DNA of 64,000 nucleotides from Actinomycetota bacterium (GCA_004298555.1 SCQM01000078.1:1-64000), one strand, 5' to 3'; counted from the stretch's first letter, positions 1 to 9,244 are shown. Program-made: numbers and translations. The notes: generated from the letters alone by a model not told the origin.

Positions 1-519
1 GCCGCGGACAGGAGCATAACACTGACTGCCACTGGTCTAAAAGTCGCAACTGCACTTGTCCGGCGTCACAGAATATTGGAGCGCTGGCTGACGGACGTGC
101 TAGGTTTTGATTGGGCCACAGCTGACGGAGAAGCCGATGATATTTCATCAGCAGTTTCCGATTCTGTGGTAGATCGAATATATGTCTCTATGGGGTCGCC
201 TGCCACGTGTCCTCATGGCAACGTTATTCCCGGAAGAGACGCCCCTTACGGTGAGCTGGTAGCCCTTGCAGATCTTGAGCCTGGTATGCCAGCTACCGTT
301 TGTCGCATCTCGGAGATCGCCGAACATGAAGCCCGTTCGCTTCTGCTCATGCTTGCCGAGCATGCAATCGCAGAAGGCAGCGAGGTACGGGTGGCACAAG
401 CAAACCTCGGGCCAGATGATATTGCCATCATGATTGATGGAATGTCACTCACTATGCCAATTGATGCAGCACGGCTAATTTGGGTTGAGGCTAATGGTGG
501 ACAAAAAGCCAAGGTCTGA
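1..519 (+). CDS. DtxR/IdeR-family metal-dependent regulator, 5' end missing
   Basis: The reading frame is open from the first base of the window, so only the C-terminal 172 residues are seen. The stretch LVRRHRILERWLTDVLGFDW followed by a D-rich helix and TCPHGNVIPG is characteristic of the dimerisation/metal-binding domain of DtxR, IdeR and MntR-type repressors. The last ~75 residues (from about residue 97) form the FeoA/SH3-like domain found in the longer actinobacterial members. A TTG at base 76 could be mistaken for a start, but homology clearly continues upstream of it, so the true N-terminal winged helix lies to the left of the window. These proteins bind DNA when loaded with Fe(II) or Mn(II) and repress metal uptake. 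Which metal is used here cannot be told. Confidence 0.88.
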   Translation, partial: AADRSITLTATGLKVATALVRRHRILERWLTDVLGFDWATADGEADDISSAVSDSVVDRIYVSMGSPATCPHGNVIPGRDAPYGELVALADLEPGMPATVCRISEIAEHEARSLLLMLAEHAIAEGSEVRVAQANLGPDDIAIMIDGMSLTMPIDAARLIWVEANGGQKAKV

Positions 520-595
520 TTGGTTGTATGGGCTAGGCTGCTCATTCAGCGTGTTCTTGCGACAGTTTTTGCGTGTGCCAGCAACTAACTGGAAC

Positions 596-636
596 TGGCG
601 GCCGAAGGGCCTTTATGACTGGCCGCCAAGATTTAT
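596..636 (+). terminator. stem-loop, possible terminator after the DtxR-family gene
   Basis: An 8-bp perfect stem (tggcggcc / ggccgcca) encloses a 17-base loop and is followed by the T-rich stretch atttattttg. It lies 77 bases after the stop codon. The loop is long and the T run is interrupted, so this is a weak candidate. Confidence 0.3.
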
Positions 637-886
637 TTTGCAGCTCATCTATACCGGCCTGACCACATGCGAGCATATGCACAAATTGGGCTCCGGTAAG
701 CGTGATCCCAGGTATCCTGCGTATTTGCCTTAGGAAATTCATCATGCGCCTGGATAGGTTGGTGACGCTCCGCAATCATTGTCCAGGTATGTCGGTATAG
801 TGCCATGCGCGCGCAGGAAGCTGCTGCAACAAAAAGCAGAGGCATAGGCAGCATAAGATTTTGCAAAGCGGATACCGCAGTGGCCT
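637..886. other. gap between convergent genes, no gene seen
   Basis: The whole gap between the DtxR-family gene and cobB runs from 520 to 886. Apart from the stem-loop at 596-636 it holds no reading frame with a credible protein and no RNA gene that I recognise. The flanking genes converge here. Confidence 0.5.
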
Positions 887-2266
887 CTAACTGCACTTTG
901 ACACGAAACGCTCCGCAAGGTGCTGCTGTGATCCGAGATGAATGTGCAGATAACTTGCGAATAGAGATGGGGTGGCGAATCCCTCTTTCTTGGTGCCCTC
1001 CCGGGTGGAATATTCCAGGTCTGTGCCAGCCGGGAAGCTTTGCGAATAGTGGAATTCGTGGCCGTAGATGACTTCATCTTTTTTGGTCAGGCAGTTGTCG
1101 CAGATTGCGCTAACTCTGGCGTATCCGAGTGTAAGGTGCTTACCCATCGTGACGTGGGTCGAAATTGCTCCCACCATCTGAGCTGAGTCGACCCTTTTTG
1201 ATAGCCACATCAGTCCTCCGCACTCCGCCCAGGTGGGAAGGCCGTCAGAAATTGCCTTTTTGACCTCCTGGATAAGCGGTTGGTTGAGCGATAGCTTGTC
1301 GGCGAAGACCTCTGGAAATCCACCACCGACGTAAAGGCCTTTAGAGCCCGGGGGGAGAGAGGCATCTTTGAGGGGATCAAAGAACGCTAGCTGGGCGCCG
1401 GCAGCTTCAAAGGCTCTGACGTTCTCCGGATACATGAAACTGAAGGCCGGTCCCCCGGCCACTGCAATGGTTGTTCTAGGACTCGAAATCGCCTCCCCCG
1501 TATGGTAATCCACCAGCATCGCAGGTGCCGACTTTGCTATTTCAATAATTTTGGAAACATCAAGCAAAGGGCCTATCCGGTCCTCGAGGAAGGCGATTGA
1601 CTCCCGCAGCCCGTCGGGATCTTCTATCGCGGGTATGAGTCCGAGGTGGCGGCTTCGCCAGGGAGGTACGGACCCTCGTGGAATTGCTCCGATGATCTCG
1701 ATATCTAGATGCTTAAGGGATGATTTAATCAATTCAAGGTGGGAAGCTTTACCGTAGTTGTTGATCACCACTCCTGCGATTTTTACCTGGGCCGAGAAGT
1801 TGCAAAACCCCTCCACCACTGCTGCCAGTGATGATGAGGTAGCCGTGGCATCCAGGATTAGAATCACCGGCGTACGGGTCAGCGCTGCAACTTCCGCCGT
1901 TGAGCCACCCGTCAGCTTGGGGTCGATTCCAAGGTTGTCGCCTGTTCCGTCACGCTTCATTAACGTTCCGTCAAACAGCCCCATAACTCCCTCGATGACA
2001 GTTATTTCGGCACTTCTGCTCAGATCAAAAAGAGCCGGAACAATTGCCTCGGTTCCGAGCAGAAATGTATCGAGTGTCCTTCCTCTGAGGCCGCAGGCCA
2101 ACTCATGGTAGGTGGGGTCTATGAAGTCGGGACCAACCTTTGCAGGTGACACCCTTAGTCCAGCGTGATGCAGGGCAGAAAGTATTGCCGTCGTGACAGT
2201 CGTCTTTCCGACACCTGAAGACGTCCCGGCAATGATTACTCTTGGTCCCAAGCGACCTTGTGGCAT
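887..2266 (-). CDS. cobB: cobyrinate a,c-diamide synthase
   Basis: Amidates the a and c carboxylates of cobyrinic acid using glutamine and ATP. The 459-residue protein has the normal family length. Residues 14-23 (GTSSGVGKTT) are the P-loop of the dethiobiotin-synthetase-like domain, and FIDPTYHELACG near residue 48 is typical of CobB/CbiA. The C-terminal half is a class I-like glutamine amidotransferase domain with the motif YVGGGFPE near residue 312 and nucleophile Cys349 in AECGG. The gene lies five bases downstream of cobO on the same strand, so the two form a transcription unit. The ATG at 2266 starts just before the conserved first strand. No cobalamin riboswitch is visible in front of this pair, unlike the plus-strand cob operon. 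Confidence 0.95.
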   Translation of the reverse strand: MPQGRLGPRVIIAGTSSGVGKTTVTTAILSALHHAGLRVSPAKVGPDFIDPTYHELACGLRGRTLDTFLLGTEAIVPALFDLSRSAEITVIEGVMGLFDGTLMKRDGTGDNLGIDPKLTGGSTAEVAALTRTPVILILDATATSSSLAAVVEGFCNFSAQVKIAGVVINNYGKASHLELIKSSLKHLDIEIIGAIPRGSVPPWRSRHLGLIPAIEDPDGLRESIAFLEDRIGPLLDVSKIIEIAKSAPAMLVDYHTGEAISSPRTTIAVAGGPAFSFMYPENVRAFEAAGAQLAFFDPLKDASLPPGSKGLYVGGGFPEVFADKLSLNQPLIQEVKKAISDGLPTWAECGGLMWLSKRVDSAQMVGAISTHVTMGKHLTLGYARVSAICDNCLTKKDEVIYGHEFHYSQSFPAGTDLEYSTREGTKKEGFATPSLFASYLHIHLGSQQHLAERFVSKCS

Positions 2267-2271
2267 GTCTG

Positions 2272-2796
2272 CTAGTACTCGATTCCTTTTTTGGCCTTTA
2301 TTCCCTTTTCGTAGGCATGTTTGATTTTGCGCATCTCGGTTACGGTATCGGCAATCTCAATGATCTCCTGCGGACAGTCTCGTCCGGTTATGACGACATT
2401 GGTTTTGGGACTTCGGTGCTCGAGCGCATGGACAACCTCTTCGACGGGTACCCACGCGTACTTGACGGCATAGGTGAGTTCATCGAATATCAGAAGATCG
2501 AAGTTCCCGCTTTGCAACATTGCTTTGGCGACTTCAAAGGCATGGCGGCCCTTCGCCGCTGATTCGTCAAGATCTTGTGATTCCCAGGTGAATCCATCTC
2601 CAAGGGTGTGCCATTCGATTCCCAGATGGTCTGCGAGCTTCCGCTCGCCGGTTTTCCATTTGCCGCTCTTTATGAACTGGACCACACCAACTGCCCAACC
2701 CCTTGCCCAGCCACGGGCCATGACTCCAAAAGCCGCGGAGGACTTTCCCTTCCCGTGCCCTGTGTTAACCAGAATTATTGATTCAGCATGTGCCAT
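2272..2796 (-). CDS. cobO: cob(I)yrinic acid a,c-diamide adenosyltransferase (CobO/BtuR type)
   Basis: Adds the 5'-deoxyadenosyl group of ATP to the cobalt of corrinoids. Residues 13-20 (GHGKGKSS) are the characteristic P-loop of the CobA/CobO/BtuR family, and FDELTYAVKY plus ITGRDCPQ are further family signatures. The length of 174 residues is typical. It is the first gene of a minus-strand pair with cobB. The 127-base gap to the divergent gene at 2924 must hold promoters for both directions, but no clear core promoter stands out. Confidence 0.95.
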   Translation of the reverse strand: MAHAESIILVNTGHGKGKSSAAFGVMARGWARGWAVGVVQFIKSGKWKTGERKLADHLGIEWHTLGDGFTWESQDLDESAAKGRHAFEVAKAMLQSGNFDLLIFDELTYAVKYAWVPVEEVVHALEHRSPKTNVVITGRDCPQEIIEIADTVTEMRKIKHAYEKGIKAKKGIEY

Positions 2797-2923
2797 ACCT
2801 AAGAAGGTAATATCTATTTGGCCGCAATAAGGGATTAAGGTGAAAATTTAGAATTCACCAAAGATGTGTACCCAATAAATCGGTGCAGTCCACTTTGTCC
2901 TAAATAGTCGAAGGAGGCTGAAA

Positions 2924-3391
2924 ATGCGTATCGACTATCACCAATACAATGAGATCGTCCGTCCAATGCATGCACTTTCCGAGGCCGTGAACTCCGGCAC
3001 TCTCGAACCAGCTTTACTTGAGCTAGTGAAGGTGAGAGCTTCTCAGATCAACGGGTGTGCCCACTGCCTGGAGATGCATACCAAAGATGCTCTGGCACTG
3101 GGCGAGTCCGGAGACCGCCTGAATTTGGTTGCTGTATGGCGTGAGGCACCTATGTTTAGCGGGCGTGAGCGCGCAGCCCTTCAGTGGTGCGAGGAGCTGA
3201 CTCTAATATCTCATAGACAAGTACCTGACGAACTCTATGAAGAGATGCTGCGGTTTTTCTCCGAGGACGAGATGTGGAGGCTCACACTTGCCATCACTGT
3301 CATCAACAGCTGGAATCGGCTGGCACTCGCATTCCGCGCCCCCGTTGGAGATTACATTTCAACCAAGACAGCCAATCAAGCCAAAAAATGA
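2924..3391 (+). CDS. carboxymuconolactone decarboxylase/AhpD-family protein
   Basis: A 155-residue all-helical protein with the thiol motif C45-x-x-C48 followed by His52 (NGCAHCLEMH). This is the active-site pattern of AhpD-like alkylhydroperoxidases. The C-terminal NSWNRLALAFR stretch also fits the family. These enzymes use the cysteine pair in peroxide reduction, although many members have no assigned substrate. The start is supported by a good ribosome site (aaggagg) 7 bases upstream. The stop codon overlaps the ATG of the next gene, so the two are translationally coupled. The specific function is unknown. Confidence 0.85.
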   Translation: MRIDYHQYNEIVRPMHALSEAVNSGTLEPALLELVKVRASQINGCAHCLEMHTKDALALGESGDRLNLVAVWREAPMFSGRERAALQWCEELTLISHRQVPDELYEEMLRFFSEDEMWRLTLAITVINSWNRLALAFRAPVGDYISTKTANQAKK

Positions 3392-4215
3392 CCACTTCAG
3401 AATTCCAATCTATGGCATCTTTGAAGCCTAAGGCTCAGGTTCTGCTGGATGCCCACCAAGGTCCGGACCCACTCGTGCTTCCCAATATTTGGGATGTCAC
3501 CTCCGCCCGGACCGTCGCGGCAGCGGGATTCCCTGTGATCGCTACGTCGAGCAGAGCCATAGCAGGTGTTTTTGGCTTTCAGGATAATGACTCAAGCAAC
3601 CCCGATAGTATTTTCAACTTTCTAACGCGCATCGCCGAGGCGGTTTCTCTTCCGGTGACTGCTGATCTCGAAGCAGGCTACGGATTGGTGTCGGAGGAGC
3701 TTGTTGGCCGCATCTTCGCAGCGGGTCTGGTGGGATGCAATCTCGAAGATACCGATCATCACGGTGACTCCGTGCTCATCGATGCCAATGAGCAGGCTGG
3801 GTTCATCGCCCGGGTTCGGGCAGCCTCTGATTCGGCGGGAATACACCTGGTAATCAATGCAAGAGTCGATAGCTTCATTCGTCAGGTTGGCAATGATGAC
3901 CAGCAGCTGGAGGATGCAGTTCGCCGGGGACGCCTGTATCTCGAGGCTGGCGCAGACTGCATTTATCCGATCGCGCTTGTGGATCGCGAAAGAATTGCGA
4001 GGCTCACTGATTCTCTGTCGGGACCGGTAAACGTAGTTGCTCGCAAGGGAGGCATGAGCATAAAAGAGCTTGCTTCGCTTGGCGTCCGGCGGATCAGCTT
4101 TGCTTCGGCGTTGTTTCAATCTATGAATGATCAGCTGCGGCGTGCAGCGCTTCGATTAGCTGAATCGAAAAATCTTGATTCAGTGTGGCAAGCGATGCCC
4201 GCAACATCTAGGTGA
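3388..4215 (+). CDS. isocitrate lyase/PEP phosphonomutase-superfamily protein
   Basis: A TIM-barrel protein of 275 residues. Family motifs are LPNIWDVTSAR near the N-terminus, the metal-binding DLEAGYG, the acidic NLEDTD and INARVDSF. The KKCGH catalytic loop of true isocitrate lyase is absent, so it belongs with the smaller carboxyPEP-mutase/oxaloacetase-like enzymes that cleave or form C-C or C-P bonds in 2-oxoacid substrates. I chose the ATG at 3388 because it overlaps the stop of the preceding gene in the classical ATGA arrangement. A second ATG at 3412 is possible. The substrate is not known. Its position between cobO-cobB and the riboswitch-controlled cob operon does not point to a role in cobalamin synthesis. 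Confidence 0.82.
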   Translation: MTTSEFQSMASLKPKAQVLLDAHQGPDPLVLPNIWDVTSARTVAAAGFPVIATSSRAIAGVFGFQDNDSSNPDSIFNFLTRIAEAVSLPVTADLEAGYGLVSEELVGRIFAAGLVGCNLEDTDHHGDSVLIDANEQAGFIARVRAASDSAGIHLVINARVDSFIRQVGNDDQQLEDAVRRGRLYLEAGADCIYPIALVDRERIARLTDSLSGPVNVVARKGGMSIKELASLGVRRISFASALFQSMNDQLRRAALRLAESKNLDSVWQAMPATSR

Positions 4216-4354
4216 TCGAAGCACGGTTTCAGTCAATATCCGCAGGTTCTAAAATGCGGATTGTTGAGGGCAAGCAAGCAAGTTACCGGGATTATTATTG
4301 GCTGGCTATGCCCTTAGTTGGGGGCTCAGTCAACACGTGGCTTGCTTTAGGCGG

Positions 4355-4510
4355 TAGTATCTGAGTAAGTGCATTCAGGGAATCCGGTGAAATTCCGGGG
4401 CTGTCCCGCAACTGTAACGTAGAGCCCAGTCCAACAATTGACCACTGCATCGTTTAGCGGGAAGGTCGGATGAGGCGGTGAAACGGAGCCAGGATACCTG
4501 GGCACGCTCT
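4355..4510 (+). promoter_or_regulatory. cobalamin (adenosylcobalamin) riboswitch
   Basis: The conserved core is visible: a GGTGAAATTCC-type helix at about 4379-4398, then ggctgtcccgcaactgtaa at 4399-4417, the ggatgaggcggtgaaac-like region after 4467, and the B12 box gagccaggatacctgg at 4486-4501. It ends about 30 bases before the GTG start of cobU. No T-run hairpin lies between the aptamer and the start codon, so control is probably at translation initiation: B12 binding would hide the cobU ribosome site. Exact ends are approximate. Confidence 0.93.
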
Positions 4511-4539
4511 ATAGGTCGAGACGTTCGATTGGGAGATGC

Positions 4540-5082
4540 GTGGACATCAGAAACTCGGGAAAGTATATCTTTCTCGGCGGTACCCGTTCCGGCAAGTCAT
4601 GCCTTGCCGAGCAGTGGATCGCCACGAGACACTCAGAGACTCGCTATGTGGCTACGGCCCCCAAGGCGTGGATCAAAACAGATCCCGACTTTGCCAGAAG
4701 GGTAGCTGATCACCAGAGGCGGCGCGGAGCAAATTGGCAGACCGTGGAACTGGGCAGTTCCGAGGATATTTATGGTCTTATCGAAAATGCTGAGATTCCT
4801 ACGGTTGTCGATTCGGTAGGTGGTTGGCTGGCTCACGATATCGACTTCGTTCCCGACCTGGAGCGTTTGAAGGCAGTGATTTTAAAATGCGGCGTACCCC
4901 TGTCATTTGTGGCTGAGGAGGCTGGTTTGTCTGTTCATCCAGAAACCCAGGTTGCACGCAGATATGTGGATCTTCTAGGGCAAACGAATCAGCTAATAGC
5001 CGATTGTGTGGACCGGGTATTTTTCGTTGCGGCAGGACGGGTAACTGAATTGTTTTCACCGGCTTTTCTAGGGGATAAATAA
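4540..5082 (+). CDS. cobU: adenosylcobinamide kinase / cobinamide-phosphate guanylyltransferase
   Basis: Phosphorylates adenosylcobinamide and then transfers GMP to give AdoCbi-GDP, in the nucleotide loop assembly branch. The P-loop GGTRSGKS is at residues 13-20 and is specific for CobU/CobP. The HQRRRGANW segment is the region that carries the guanylylated His. The length of 180 residues fits. The start is a GTG with the ribosome site gggag four bases upstream, directly after the cobalamin riboswitch. It is the first gene of the operon and its TAA overlaps the next ATG by one base. Confidence 0.95.
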   Translation: MDIRNSGKYIFLGGTRSGKSCLAEQWIATRHSETRYVATAPKAWIKTDPDFARRVADHQRRRGANWQTVELGSSEDIYGLIENAEIPTVVDSVGGWLAHDIDFVPDLERLKAVILKCGVPLSFVAEEAGLSVHPETQVARRYVDLLGQTNQLIADCVDRVFFVAAGRVTELFSPAFLGDK

Positions 5083-5813
5083 TGAAGGACGACCTGCTGG
5101 GAGCGGTGAGCTTTCTGACCATCTTTGGTGGGGGGCGGCAGCCTAAAGAGTCAAGCAAATACTGGTTCTCGCTTGCAGGCGTTGTGGTCGCGATTATTTC
5201 GGGACTTGTCTGGCAGCTTATGGGCCACTCTACTGCCAGGTTGCTCATCGCATCTGTTGTTGTTTTGGTGATGCTGATAATCACGGGGGCGATTCATATA
5301 GATGGCCTTGCCGATGCGGCGGACGGCCTCCTGGCTCATCTGGATGCCAGGAAGCGCTTTGAAGTCATGTCTTCGCCGGAGGTTGGGACATTTGGTATCG
5401 TGGCCGTCGTGATGGCTATCGCACTTTACGTTGTATCGATATCTGTCTTAAGGCCAAACTTGCTGTTGCTCATAGGAGTTTTCTCCTTATCGCGGGAGCT
5501 TGCAGCTTTGGTAATGGAGTCAGTGCCGTACGCCAAATCAGATGGAATCGTGAGCGCGTTCAGCAGTGGTTCCGGAGTCTTGGCTAGGGCTAAGTTGATA
5601 ATCGCAGGTGAGATGCTTCTAAGCACCTTCTTGATTCTTGTGTCATTAGGAGTGAAGGGTATCGTCCTGCCCGTGGTTATGCTTGCCGTTCAGATTGTAA
5701 TAGTGCTCAGGGCTAAATCGCTCATTGGCGGGTATACGGGCGATGTTCTCGGAGCATCAATTGTCGCAACTGAGACGTTCGCTTTGGTTGCTGGAGCACT
5801 GATGCAGAGATGA
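5082..5813 (+). CDS. cobS: adenosylcobinamide-GDP ribazoletransferase (cobalamin synthase)
   Basis: Joins AdoCbi-GDP with alpha-ribazole (or its phosphate) in the membrane to make adenosylcobalamin (phosphate). The protein is hydrophobic with several membrane segments. It carries the family motif IHIDGLADAADG at residues 71-82, FGGGRQ near the N-terminus and the C-terminal GGYTGDVLGA. The length of 243 residues is normal. It overlaps cobU by one base and cbiB by four bases, so translation is coupled through the operon. Confidence 0.95.
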   Translation: MKDDLLGAVSFLTIFGGGRQPKESSKYWFSLAGVVVAIISGLVWQLMGHSTARLLIASVVVLVMLIITGAIHIDGLADAADGLLAHLDARKRFEVMSSPEVGTFGIVAVVMAIALYVVSISVLRPNLLLLIGVFSLSRELAALVMESVPYAKSDGIVSAFSSGSGVLARAKLIIAGEMLLSTFLILVSLGVKGIVLPVVMLAVQIVIVLRAKSLIGGYTGDVLGASIVATETFALVAGALMQR

Positions 5814-6751
5814 AAGCCACCAAAAAAAAGCGGTTGGCCAGGCAGATGATGGGTGCCGGTGTGGGGCTGCTTCTTGACCGCGTTTTCGGGGAGCCACCAG
5901 CTAATGTGCACCCAGTGGCATGCTTTGGCAAAGCGATGACCAAACTGGAGACGTTTGTTTGGCGTGGCACCAAGGAATCGGGCGCCAGTTATGGATTATT
6001 CGGTCTTTCGATTGCCGCCGCGGCTTCGCAGCTTGTTTCGTCGCCCTTTGCCGGAACCGCGATAGGAACATATGTCGCGGTGGCTGAAAAATCACTCTTT
6101 GAAAACGCTTTCGCCATCGATTCGAGTCTTGAGCGCGGGGATCTTGACTCGGTTCGTCGACAGGTGCCTTCATTGGTTGGCCGCGATTCAAATGGGCTTG
6201 ATGCCTTTGGGGCAGCCAGAGCGGTGGTCGAATCGGTGGCAGAGAATTCCTCTGACGCGGTCATCGCCCCTATGTTCTATGGAGCGGTTCTAGGTGGACG
6301 TGGTTCTCTCATCTACCGGGCCATTAATACGATGGATGCCATGGTTGGATACAAGAATCTCAGATACCTGGATTTTGGATGGTTCAGCGCCAGACTCGAC
6401 GATTTTGCCAATTACCTTCCATCCCGGTTGGCGGCTCTCCTGTCATGGTTGGTTCCGACTGGACGAAGTGCCAGTCCGGGTCTGATCCTCGCCGACTCTT
6501 CCCGGCATCCCTCTCCAAACGCTGGCGTGGTTGAGGCCACCTATGCCCATAAGCTGGGAATCAGGCTTGGAGGGGTTAATTCATATGGCGGCAGAGCCGA
6601 AAGCCGTCCCGAGATGGGATACGGTCCATGCGTATCAAGGTCCGACATAAATCGGGCAGTCGAGCTATGCCGCCGGAGCGACACAATTTTTGCAGCTGTT
6701 TTGATAACTGCAGGCGCACTGCTTGAACTTTGGCCCAGCCCTAAGAGATGA
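5810..6751 (+). CDS. cbiB: adenosylcobinamide-phosphate synthase (CbiB/CobD)
   Basis: Attaches the aminopropanol arm (or its phosphate) to adenosylcobyric acid. Recognised from LLLDRVFGEPPANVHPV at the N-terminus, VVESVAENSSDAVIAP in the middle, INTMDAMVGYKN and the C-terminal GGVNSYGG. The length of 313 residues is typical. The protein has hydrophobic segments and is expected in the membrane next to CobS. It starts at an ATG overlapping the cobS stop by four bases. The basic KATKKKRLAR leader precedes the first conserved strand. Confidence 0.94.
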   Translation: MKATKKKRLARQMMGAGVGLLLDRVFGEPPANVHPVACFGKAMTKLETFVWRGTKESGASYGLFGLSIAAAASQLVSSPFAGTAIGTYVAVAEKSLFENAFAIDSSLERGDLDSVRRQVPSLVGRDSNGLDAFGAARAVVESVAENSSDAVIAPMFYGAVLGGRGSLIYRAINTMDAMVGYKNLRYLDFGWFSARLDDFANYLPSRLAALLSWLVPTGRSASPGLILADSSRHPSPNAGVVEATYAHKLGIRLGGVNSYGGRAESRPEMGYGPCVSRSDINRAVELCRRSDTIFAAVLITAGALLELWPSPKR

Positions 6752-9222
6752 AGACCCTCGGACGTATCCAATTGGGGGAGGCTAAAAGGTTTCTGTCCGC
6801 ACGCGCCCACGGTGACGGTGCAAACGCGCTCGAGCGCTTTCTTGGGCTGGATCCGGGGGAATTGCTGGACCTGTCCGCTTCGATGAATCCAGTGGCACCC
6901 AGTTACGAAGTTGTCCTGACGCGAAGGCTGGGGTCTTTGAAGAGCTATCCAGATCCCAAAGAGGCGGCTGCCTTTCTTGCCGGCGTTCTTGAGGTGGATG
7001 CAGATCAGCTGATCCTTAGCAATGGCGGAGCGGAGGCTATCGCGCTTGTAGCCCAGGTTGTGAAGGCTGGTCATGTCCGAGATCCAGAGTTTTCATTGTA
7101 TCGACGCCATATAACCAGATATAGCCAGGAGGGACCCTGGTGGGCTTCCAACCCTAATAACCCAATCGGTACCCTCCTTGAGGAGAACGAAGTCCCGTTC
7201 GTAATAGACGAAGCCTTTTACCAAATGGCGACCGGACACTGGAGCAGGCGAGACTTCGAAAGGGGAAGCTTCGTGGTTGGATCTCTCACCAAGCTCTTTG
7301 CTCTGCCCGGGCTGCGGATGGGTTACCTGATAGCGCCAAGTAGCACTGTGGCTGCCAGGTTGCGTAGACTCCAGCCCCAGTGGGCACTTAACTCTCTTGC
7401 GGCTGCCGCCTTGCCTGATCTGATTTCTGGCATTGATCTGAATGAGACCCACCTGGCCGTGTCCCGCCTCAGGGGTGATCTAATGTCTGTGCTTACAACC
7501 TACGGTGCATCTCCAAGGCCCTCTTGTGCCAACTATGTTTTTGTTCCTGACGCCAAAGACCTGTTTGACAGGCTTCTCGAACGCAAGGTGCTCGTCAGAG
7601 ATACCCATTCATTCGGGCTTAATGGCGGAGTCCGGATCGCGGTGCCAGATGACAAAGGCCTTTATCAAGTAGAGCAGGCGCTTTTTCCAAAAAAGTTGAG
7701 AAAGAGGTCGGGGGCGAATTTTAGAGGAGGGCTGATGGTTGTCGGCACCACCTCGGACTCTGGCAAATCCACTCTTGTAACGGCATTGTGTAGGGTGCTT
7801 TCTGACCGTGGCATTGCCGTGGCGCCGTTCAAGGCGCAAAACATGTCTTTGAACTCTTCGGTCACGCCGGCAGGCTATGAGATCGGCAGAGCCCAGGCAC
7901 GGCAGGCGCATGCGGCAAGGATCGATTCCGAAGCCGCGATGAATCCTATTCTCCTCAAGCCGACATCTGAGATGACTTCTCAAGTGGTGGTAATGGGGGA
8001 GCCCTTGTTCGAAACCAATGCCAGGGATTACCAGACTAAAAAAAGCGGATTGCTGGCTTCGGTTATTGAAGCATATAACGATCTGGCTTCCAGATTTGAG
8101 GTTGTGATACTCGAAGGTGCCGGTTCGCCGGCAGAGATAAACCTAATTGACAACGACCTTGTAAATCTTGGGCTTGCGCATAAGATAAATGCCAGAGCTT
8201 TACTCGTTGGCGACATCGACAGAGGCGGAGTGTTTGCGTCGCTATATGGGACTCTGCAAATCCTGTCCCCGAAACTGTCATCACTGATCTGCGGCTTTGT
8301 CATAAACAAGATCCGGGGTGATGCAACGTTGCTCGACAGCGGCATTTCCCAGTTGGAAGCTCTCACGAAAAGGCCAGTTTTCGGCGTGCTGCCGTATCTG
8401 TCTGAGTCCCTTATAGATGCCGAAGACTCACTGGGGCTGTCCAGCTACGGTGCCGAGCAATCCTCGTCCAGGGACGCTCTTGACATTGCGGTAATTTCCC
8501 TGCCGAGGATATCAAACTTCACCGACTTCGATCCTCTTGTAAACGAGCCCGGTTGTGTGCTCAGGATGATTGCGAGTCTAGGCCAACTCGGCAGCCCGGA
8601 TTTAATCATTATTCCGGGATCCAAATCGACCATCGACGATCTCAATTGGCTTAGACGCAAGGGATTCGATGAAGCAATTACGCAGCATTTGGCGCGGGGG
8701 TGCATAGTTCTTGGCATCTGCGGTGGATATCAGATCCTTGGTAAAGAGATCAATGACGAGGTTGAATCAAAGCAGGGCAGAGTCAACGGGCTCGGTCTGC
8801 TGGACGTGCAGACCTTATTCCTCGATTCGAAGGTGACGCTTCGGCGCAGCGGAGTGGCTCCGCGTTTCGGACAAGTGCCAGTATCTGGTTATCAGATCCA
8901 TAAAGGCCGGGTTACACCTCAGGGCGGCAGAACTCTGTTCGAACTTTCAAATCCGTCACGAACCTTTCAGGAGGTCGGACTCACCGATGGTGCGGTTGAT
9001 GATGCGGGACAGGTCTTTGGAACCACTCTTCACGGGGTTTTTGAAAATGACGAGTTCCGATCCGTATTCTTGTCAACCGTGGGGCGAGCGCGTTCAAAGA
9101 GTTTTGAATCCCGGTTGAACTTCGCGCAGCTGAGAGAGAGTCAGATCGACTATCTGGCCAAATTTGTGAGCAAATATATCGACATCGACGCTTTGTTTCG
9201 TGCGGCTTCGATCAACATATGA
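6748..9222 (+). CDS. cobQ: fusion of a CobC/CobD-type L-threonine-phosphate decarboxylase and cobyric acid synthase CobQ
   Basis: One uninterrupted 824-residue frame holds two enzymes. Residues 1 to about 320 are a PLP enzyme of the histidinol-phosphate-aminotransferase type, with ASNPNNPIG at 133-141, VIDEAFY at 152-158 and the PLP lysine Lys182 in GSLTKLFALPGLRMGY. This matches CobC/CobD, which makes the aminopropanol phosphate. From about residue 327 the protein is CobQ/CbiP: P-loop GTTSDSGKS at 333-341, FKAQNMSLNSS, LEGAGSPAEINL, then a class I-like amidotransferase domain with CGGYQILG and a late HGVFEN. CobQ amidates the b, d, e and g carboxylates. The aminotransferase half is slightly short and has no separate stop or start at the junction. 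The gene overlaps cbiB by four bases. Confidence 0.9.
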   Translation: MKTLGRIQLGEAKRFLSARAHGDGANALERFLGLDPGELLDLSASMNPVAPSYEVVLTRRLGSLKSYPDPKEAAAFLAGVLEVDADQLILSNGGAEAIALVAQVVKAGHVRDPEFSLYRRHITRYSQEGPWWASNPNNPIGTLLEENEVPFVIDEAFYQMATGHWSRRDFERGSFVVGSLTKLFALPGLRMGYLIAPSSTVAARLRRLQPQWALNSLAAAALPDLISGIDLNETHLAVSRLRGDLMSVLTTYGASPRPSCANYVFVPDAKDLFDRLLERKVLVRDTHSFGLNGGVRIAVPDDKGLYQVEQALFPKKLRKRSGANFRGGLMVVGTTSDSGKSTLVTALCRVLSDRGIAVAPFKAQNMSLNSSVTPAGYEIGRAQARQAHAARIDSEAAMNPILLKPTSEMTSQVVVMGEPLFETNARDYQTKKSGLLASVIEAYNDLASRFEVVILEGAGSPAEINLIDNDLVNLGLAHKINARALLVGDIDRGGVFASLYGTLQILSPKLSSLICGFVINKIRGDATLLDSGISQLEALTKRPVFGVLPYLSESLIDAEDSLGLSSYGAEQSSSRDALDIAVISLPRISNFTDFDPLVNEPGCVLRMIASLGQLGSPDLIIIPGSKSTIDDLNWLRRKGFDEAITQHLARGCIVLGICGGYQILGKEINDEVESKQGRVNGLGLLDVQTLFLDSKVTLRRSGVAPRFGQVPVSGYQIHKGRVTPQGGRTLFELSNPSRTFQEVGLTDGAVDDAGQVFGTTLHGVFENDEFRSVFLSTVGRARSKSFESRLNFAQLRESQIDYLAKFVSKYIDIDALFRAASINI

Positions 9223-9244
9223 TGATTTCGGGGGATGAATCTAA

